Assembly (NCBI GenBank): GCA_963723205.1
Contig: CAVRQC010000006.1
Coordinates: forward strand, 62,001-126,000
Direction: 5' to 3'
From: CAVQBP01 sp963723205
Lineage (GTDB): Bacteria > Bacteroidota > Ignavibacteria > Ignavibacteriales > Ignavibacteriaceae
Length of the DNA: 64,000 nucleotides
This document shows, piece after piece, positions 60,239 through 64,000 of the stretch. Position numbers and translations under genes: made by a program. Positions within the stretch are counted from its first letter, which is position 1. Each line of letters begins with the position of its first letter. A model generated the notes under the pieces. The model ran no database searches. It was not told the DNA's origin and saw only the letters and a program-made list of their open reading frames with translations.

Positions 60239-61384
60239 TTAATTAATCAGTTTTTTTAATACTTTTTTAACTTCTTCCGGTTTTATTTGATTTATATCTA
60301 ATGAGGATTCAAATCTATATGTATCTTTATTAATATTCGGATTATTCGTTATTTCACCCGGATAAATATAATATGAATCATTAAATATTTCTTTGGGATA
60401 AGGATGGAACCTGCTATAAAAAGCTCCATTTGATATACAAATAAATCGTGTATCAACAGCCACGGCAAAATGAACAGCGCTTGTTTCATTTGATATTAAC
60501 AATTCTGCAGATGATAATAACTTAGCCATTTCTGTTAATGAGGTTGAACCGGCGGTAATGAAAACTCTTTGCGATTTTAAATTGTCCCAAATATACTGTG
60601 CAAGTTTAATTTCTTTTTCTGAACCATCAATGACAATATCATAATTAGAATTATCTAAAATGTATCTTGCTGTTTCTACATAATTATTGATGTCCCATCT
60701 TCTTTTTTCCGAGCTGCCTCCGGGGAAAAGTACAATATAATTTTTGCCCGGTAATTTAGTGAAAGAAATATCCGAAACGTCTATAGAAGGTTTTTTAATA
60801 TCTATTTTCATCTCAAGCAAATTTTCAAAAAATTCTTTATTGCGGTTAAACTCAAACAGATTATTTTCTTTTGATGAAATTAGTTTCGTATACCATTTAT
60901 CGGAAAACAAATTTCTTTTCCATTTTGAATGTTTATCAAGAGAACCTGTATTTCCTATTCGCTCCGACGCTCTGGACACTTTTATAATTTCATCACCATA
61001 CAAGACTTCCCTTGAGTATGTTGTTTCAATTGCAATTTCAAATCCGTAATTATGAATCTCTTTTAACATTTTATATTTGTAGATAAAATTTCCATAAAAT
61101 TTTTTCCTGTTCATCCAGACAAAATTATCTACTACATCCTTATCAAGGTTTTCAGCTAACTCTTTCCATGCAATATTGCCGCAAAGTGTGATTTTATAAT
61201 TGCGATATTCTGAACTATCCTTTAAAAGGCTAATAAAGTTTCTGAAAAGGATATAATCACCAATAGCATCCATCCTGATTATAAGCATAGAATCCGGTAG
61301 CGTTTTAACTTTTTTAATGTTTATAAAAGGAAGAATGATTAAAAAAATCAAAAAATTAAACAAATTTTTTATTTTAATATACAT
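60239..61384 (-). CDS. Glycosyltransferase family 9 (heptosyltransferase-like)
   Basis: A 381-residue GT-B enzyme of the LPS heptosyltransferase family. It begins with a short hydrophobic stretch (FLIFLIILPFI), then MLIIRMDAIGDYILFRNFISLL, the usual start of the fold, and LLKDSSEYRNYKITLCG. The C-terminal donor-binding half has YIVLFPGGSSEKRRW, VIDGSEKEI and LLISNETSAVHFAVAV (the last being the conserved nucleotide-sugar site). It likely transfers a heptose or similar sugar to a core or O-polysaccharide. The GT2 gene follows with no gap; the SAM-methyltransferase gene precedes it by 18 bases. Confidence 0.88.
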   Translation of the reverse strand: MYIKIKNLFNFLIFLIILPFINIKKVKTLPDSMLIIRMDAIGDYILFRNFISLLKDSSEYRNYKITLCGNIAWKELAENLDKDVVDNFVWMNRKKFYGNFIYKYKMLKEIHNYGFEIAIETTYSREVLYGDEIIKVSRASERIGNTGSLDKHSKWKRNLFSDKWYTKLISSKENNLFEFNRNKEFFENLLEMKIDIKKPSIDVSDISFTKLPGKNYIVLFPGGSSEKRRWDINNYVETARYILDNSNYDIVIDGSEKEIKLAQYIWDNLKSQRVFITAGSTSLTEMAKLLSSAELLISNETSAVHFAVAVDTRFICISNGAFYSRFHPYPKEIFNDSYYIYPGEITNNPNINKDTYRFESSLDINQIKPEEVKKVLKKLIN

Positions 61385-61402
61385 TAATACTAAATTTTAA
61401 AT

Positions 61403-62194
61403 TTAGCTTGGGTACTCATTAAAAATTTTTTTTAAATCAAAATGATCTTCCATAGTTTTTGATTTTAAAACCTTTTTTACAAATATGAAAAGACCTATTT
61501 TATTAAGAGACATCAATGAATTAAAAACTATACTACTAAATTTTTTATCCGTAAAAAGAAATAAATTCTTATAATTATAAACACAAAGATTAAATTTACT
61601 TGCTAATGTTTCCAATGTTTTTTTTGAATAAAAAGATATATGCTGACCATGCTCAAATGCGTAGTACCACCATTCGTCAGATTTGGGTAAAGGTTCCGGA
61701 ATTAATTCGGTAGAAAATACTATACTTTTTGATATCTTTGACATTTTTTCTAATTCATTTACCGGATTAACTAAATGTTCGAATACTTCAAATGCTGTTA
61801 AAAGCTGGATATTGTTTTTTTCATTGGGATTATATTCAAAACCCTTAGCCAAAATATTTTCACAAAACGGATCATCCCAATAAAAATCAAAACCGACATC
61901 TCTCATCAGCCTTGTAAATATTCCATAACCGCCGGCATAATCCAAAAAATTTTTTTGTCTATTGTAAAAGAAACAAATTAATATAGATACTAACTTTCTG
62001 AAATAAAGATTTCTTTCAAGAATACCGGTATCAAAAATGTTAATAGCCTGTGCGTATGCCTCTTCAAGCCAATAAGGTTCTTCGGTAAACACATATTCGC
62101 AATTTTCGCAACGAAAATATTGGACATCATATTTCCCAAGTACTTTCGCATTAAAAAGTTTCTCAACTTTGTTTTTACAGATTTTGCAATTCAT
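61403..62194 (-). CDS. SAM-dependent methyltransferase with N-terminal zinc finger
   Basis: A 263-residue class I methyltransferase. I take the ATG at 62194, which starts just before the metal site: C3-x2-C6 and C29-x2-C32 (CKICKNK, RCENCEY) form a four-cysteine zinc finger. The SAM-binding domain follows: FLDYAGGYGIFTRLMRDVGF, then ENILAKGFEY and LLTAFEVFEHLVNPVNELEK. A TTG at 62212 would add six residues and overlap the flippase gene. Members of this group in polysaccharide clusters methylate sugars; substrate unknown. It is 5 bases from the flippase stop. Confidence 0.85.
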   Translation of the reverse strand: MNCKICKNKVEKLFNAKVLGKYDVQYFRCENCEYVFTEEPYWLEEAYAQAINIFDTGILERNLYFRKLVSILICFFYNRQKNFLDYAGGYGIFTRLMRDVGFDFYWDDPFCENILAKGFEYNPNEKNNIQLLTAFEVFEHLVNPVNELEKMSKISKSIVFSTELIPEPLPKSDEWWYYAFEHGQHISFYSKKTLETLASKFNLCVYNYKNLFLFTDKKFSSIVFNSLMSLNKIGLFIFVKKVLKSKTMEDHFDLKKIFNEYPS

Positions 62195-62199
62195 TTTTG

Positions 62200-63567
62200 T
62201 TACTTCGCCCAAATACCTGTTGCTTTTTTATTTACAATTTTAGAATACTGAATTGGAGCCCATATTGATCCAACTCCTACGCATATACAAGTTGCAGCAA
62301 TAACCCCCGATATGCCCATATCCAAATTTCTTGCAAAATAAATTGATAATGGGATATTAATTATACCAACAATTACTGAACTATATAACTGCAGACGAAT
62401 TTTTCCAACCCCATTTATAAAATACGCAAATATATTATTCCAATTAGATATAATGGCAAAAAAGCCCATTAGTATTGTTAAACCTACCGGAACTTGAATT
62501 GTTGAATTTAACCAGATATCATAAACCCAATTCGCAATAAAAATCATTATAATAACTAATATGCTAAGTAAGGCCCAGACTTTCAAAATTTTACTTATAG
62601 CATTCTTAATCCAATTAAGATCATCCTTAGCATATGCTTCAGTGTAAGCCGACCACATTGGGGTAAGTACCATAAAAAATATTATGGGAATATAATTAAA
62701 ATATTTGTAGGCAATATTATAAACAGTAACATCAGCAGGGCCGAATAGCTGGGTTATTATCAAATTATCTGTTGTAAAAATAATTAATGTGGCAATTTGA
62801 ATTATAAAAAATTGGGTCCCTAATCCTAAAAGATCTTTTAAATTGGATAACCTTACTGCTTTGAATGACGGTGAAATGGTTTTATACTTTCTCCTGAAAA
62901 AAATAAAAGAAGCAAATATAAACACAACAACAGGAATAAATGTTGAACCGGCGCCTAAAAGCAGTATTGAAGGAGAAGCTATCTTTAAAAGAAGATAAAC
63001 CAAGAGAACTGTTAATAAATTAATACTGAAGCTGAAAAATCCATTTAAAGCTGTTTTCTGATCAGCATTAATTATGAAAGTCAAAAGTCTTAATACAAAT
63101 TGTGTTAAAAAAAAGATAACCGAAAGAAGAACAAGCGTATTTAATTCGCTTTCCAGATAAACAGGAGCTTTAAATATTTCAAACCAGTTTATAAATCTGA
63201 AAATTACTATAAATACAATAATAATTAACAGTATTATCAATGAAAAAACGGCATAAGTAGTGCTGACATATATTTTTGCTGAATGAAGATCATCTTTTGC
63301 GAAAGCTTCGGCTAATTTATTTCTTAACCCGTTTCCCAAACCAAAATCCAGATAATTAAACCAGGTTAATATTGATGACAAGGTTAACCAGACTCCGTAT
63401 TCAGTTTTTCCAAGATAATCCAAAGTGAGTCTTACAAGAAGAAGATTGAAAAGGAAATTAAATCCGTTGAAGATGAAAAGGAAAAAAATATTTTTTTTTG
63501 CTTTTAGTGACCTTGATGAATTTTCAAGATTAAAAAACTTCAGTGTAGTAGATATAATTTTTTGCAT
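62200..63567 (-). CDS. Polysaccharide flippase (Wzx/MATE-type)
   Basis: A 455-residue membrane protein with about 12-14 hydrophobic helices spread along its length; it belongs to the polysaccharide transporter/MATE-like superfamily that flips lipid-linked repeat units across the inner membrane. The N terminus ALKAKKNIFFLFIFNGFNFLFNLLLVRLTLDYLGKTEYGVW, taken in parts, has the Wzx style with LDYLGKTEYGVWLTL and the GLGNGLRNKLAEAFA turn. Its presence with several glycosyltransferases indicates an O-antigen or capsule type pathway. The partial GT2 gene lies 9 bases upstream. Confidence 0.88.
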   Translation of the reverse strand: MQKIISTTLKFFNLENSSRSLKAKKNIFFLFIFNGFNFLFNLLLVRLTLDYLGKTEYGVWLTLSSILTWFNYLDFGLGNGLRNKLAEAFAKDDLHSAKIYVSTTYAVFSLIILLIIIVFIVIFRFINWFEIFKAPVYLESELNTLVLLSVIFFLTQFVLRLLTFIINADQKTALNGFFSFSINLLTVLLVYLLLKIASPSILLLGAGSTFIPVVVFIFASFIFFRRKYKTISPSFKAVRLSNLKDLLGLGTQFFIIQIATLIIFTTDNLIITQLFGPADVTVYNIAYKYFNYIPIIFFMVLTPMWSAYTEAYAKDDLNWIKNAISKILKVWALLSILVIIMIFIANWVYDIWLNSTIQVPVGLTILMGFFAIISNWNNIFAYFINGVGKIRLQLYSSVIVGIINIPLSIYFARNLDMGISGVIAATCICVGVGSIWAPIQYSKIVNKKATGIWAK

Positions 63568-63576
63568 TCTTTAAAT

Positions 63577-64000
63577 TTAATTTTCCCACTTGTTTTTGCG
63601 CCACAATTTAACTATAAAATTTAAATGTAAACTACTGAAAATCTTTTTTAACCTGGTACGAAAAATTCTTAAAAAATATTCCTTTTTTGCATTAAAATCC
63701 CAGAGACCATATTCCTTCAGAGCATTTTTATATTCTTTAATAGATTCAAGCTCATATTTCCACGATGCACCGCCAGAATTCATAACAGCGATAGGTTCGC
63801 CTTTTAAATATTTCCCTTTATTTCTGAAATCGGGTATTCTCTTTTCATACCTCATTATAAGCTCAAAGTCCATTGTAAATTTAAATTTTTCATTAAACGT
63901 ACCGCATTTTTCGTACACTTCTTTTCTAAAAAACATTGTGGGATGATTATAAGGCATTGTAGTAGTAATAGGGCATAGAAGCGGTCTTCTTATATTTGAA
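63577..64000 (-). CDS. Glycosyltransferase family 2, C-terminal part (5' partial)
   Basis: The frame is open from the window's right edge (minus strand) to a stop at 63577, so the 5' end is outside. The visible ~140 residues include HPTMFFRKEVYEKCGTFNEKF followed by the DFELIMRYEKR block, typical of the second half of GT-A family 2 enzymes. There is an ATG at 63957, but the sequence before it (RRPLLCPITTT) fits the family, so it is not the start. A basic C terminus ends the protein. It is 9 bases ahead of the flippase in the same operon. Confidence 0.85.
   Translation of the reverse strand, partial: SNIRRPLLCPITTTMPYNHPTMFFRKEVYEKCGTFNEKFKFTMDFELIMRYEKRIPDFRNKGKYLKGEPIAVMNSGGASWKYELESIKEYKNALKEYGLWDFNAKKEYFLRIFRTRLKKIFSSLHLNFIVKLWRKNKWEN

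Overview
The window is 64 kb of AT-rich chromosome (roughly two thirds A+T by eye) from a Gram-negative bacterium of the Bacteroidota/Chlorobi/Ignavibacteria group, most likely an Ignavibacteria-type lineage. This is an inference from gene content and style: lipid A genes (lpxB, lpxK), a sensor kinase with two-component propeller repeats, many small outer-membrane/periplasmic proteins, and promoters that look like the Bacteroidota -33 TTG / -7 TAnnTTTG type. I see no rRNA, tRNA, CRISPR array, insertion sequence or phage. Most of the window is core chromosome.

Layout. 1-2.6 kb: the end of a histidine operon (hisH partial, hisA, hisF, hisIE). 2.7-3.6 kb: a frameshifted DUF1207-like gene. 3.7-5.7 kb: an MscS channel facing a PfkB sugar kinase. 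5.8-9.4 kb: a 1093-residue propeller sensor kinase with the scrambled remnant of a second copy just downstream. 9.7-12.8 kb: a tiny membrane ORF, a WG-repeat protein, and a three-gene minus-strand set (small membrane protein, YceI protein, a beta-barrel protein with one CxxCH haem motif). 13-22 kb: the classical translation/RNA operon rimP-nusA-infB-rbfA-truB-ribF-rpsO-pnp, followed by an RNase E/G gene. 24-28.3 kb: gcvT, comB-like, ftsK. 28.4-33 kb, minus strand: queC-queF-glnD and murI. 33-40.3 kb: tpiA, a large membrane-fused GH2-like protein that seems to have lost both catalytic glutamates, and smc. 40.3-44.7 kb: HAD phosphatase, isoprenylcysteine-methyltransferase-like protein, then lipid A genes lpxB, a DUF374 acyltransferase and lpxK. 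44.8-53.9 kb: ppdK, queA, ispD, plsY, gpsA, recG. 54.1-57.9 kb: a compact four-gene operon of two D-Ala-D-Ala-ligase-like ATP-grasp enzymes, a GNAT acetyltransferase and a lysine-2,3-aminomutase-like radical SAM enzyme. 57.9-64 kb, minus strand: a thioredoxin-like protein, nadK and the end of a surface-polysaccharide cluster (GT2, GT9, methyltransferase, flippase, GT2 partial).

How the genes fit together. hisH/A/F/IE carry out consecutive histidine steps. rimP to pnp couple ribosome maturation, transcription elongation and RNA turnover, and both this operon and the RNase E/G gene have a hairpin plus T-run directly before the first start codon. queC, queF and queA belong to queuosine synthesis although at two loci. 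lpxB, lpxK, ispD, plsY, gpsA and the glycosyltransferase cluster serve envelope lipid, isoprenoid and polysaccharide synthesis.

The best candidate for an undescribed system is the ATP-grasp x2 / GNAT / KamA operon (54.1-57.9 kb), which has its own well-formed promoter and suggests synthesis of an acylated or amide-linked beta-amino-acid product. Second-tier items are the GH2-like membrane pseudoenzyme, the single-haem barrel protein with YceI, two families of small dispersed intergenic repeats, and the sensor-kinase remnant. All functional statements come from reading motifs by eye; no database search was run.
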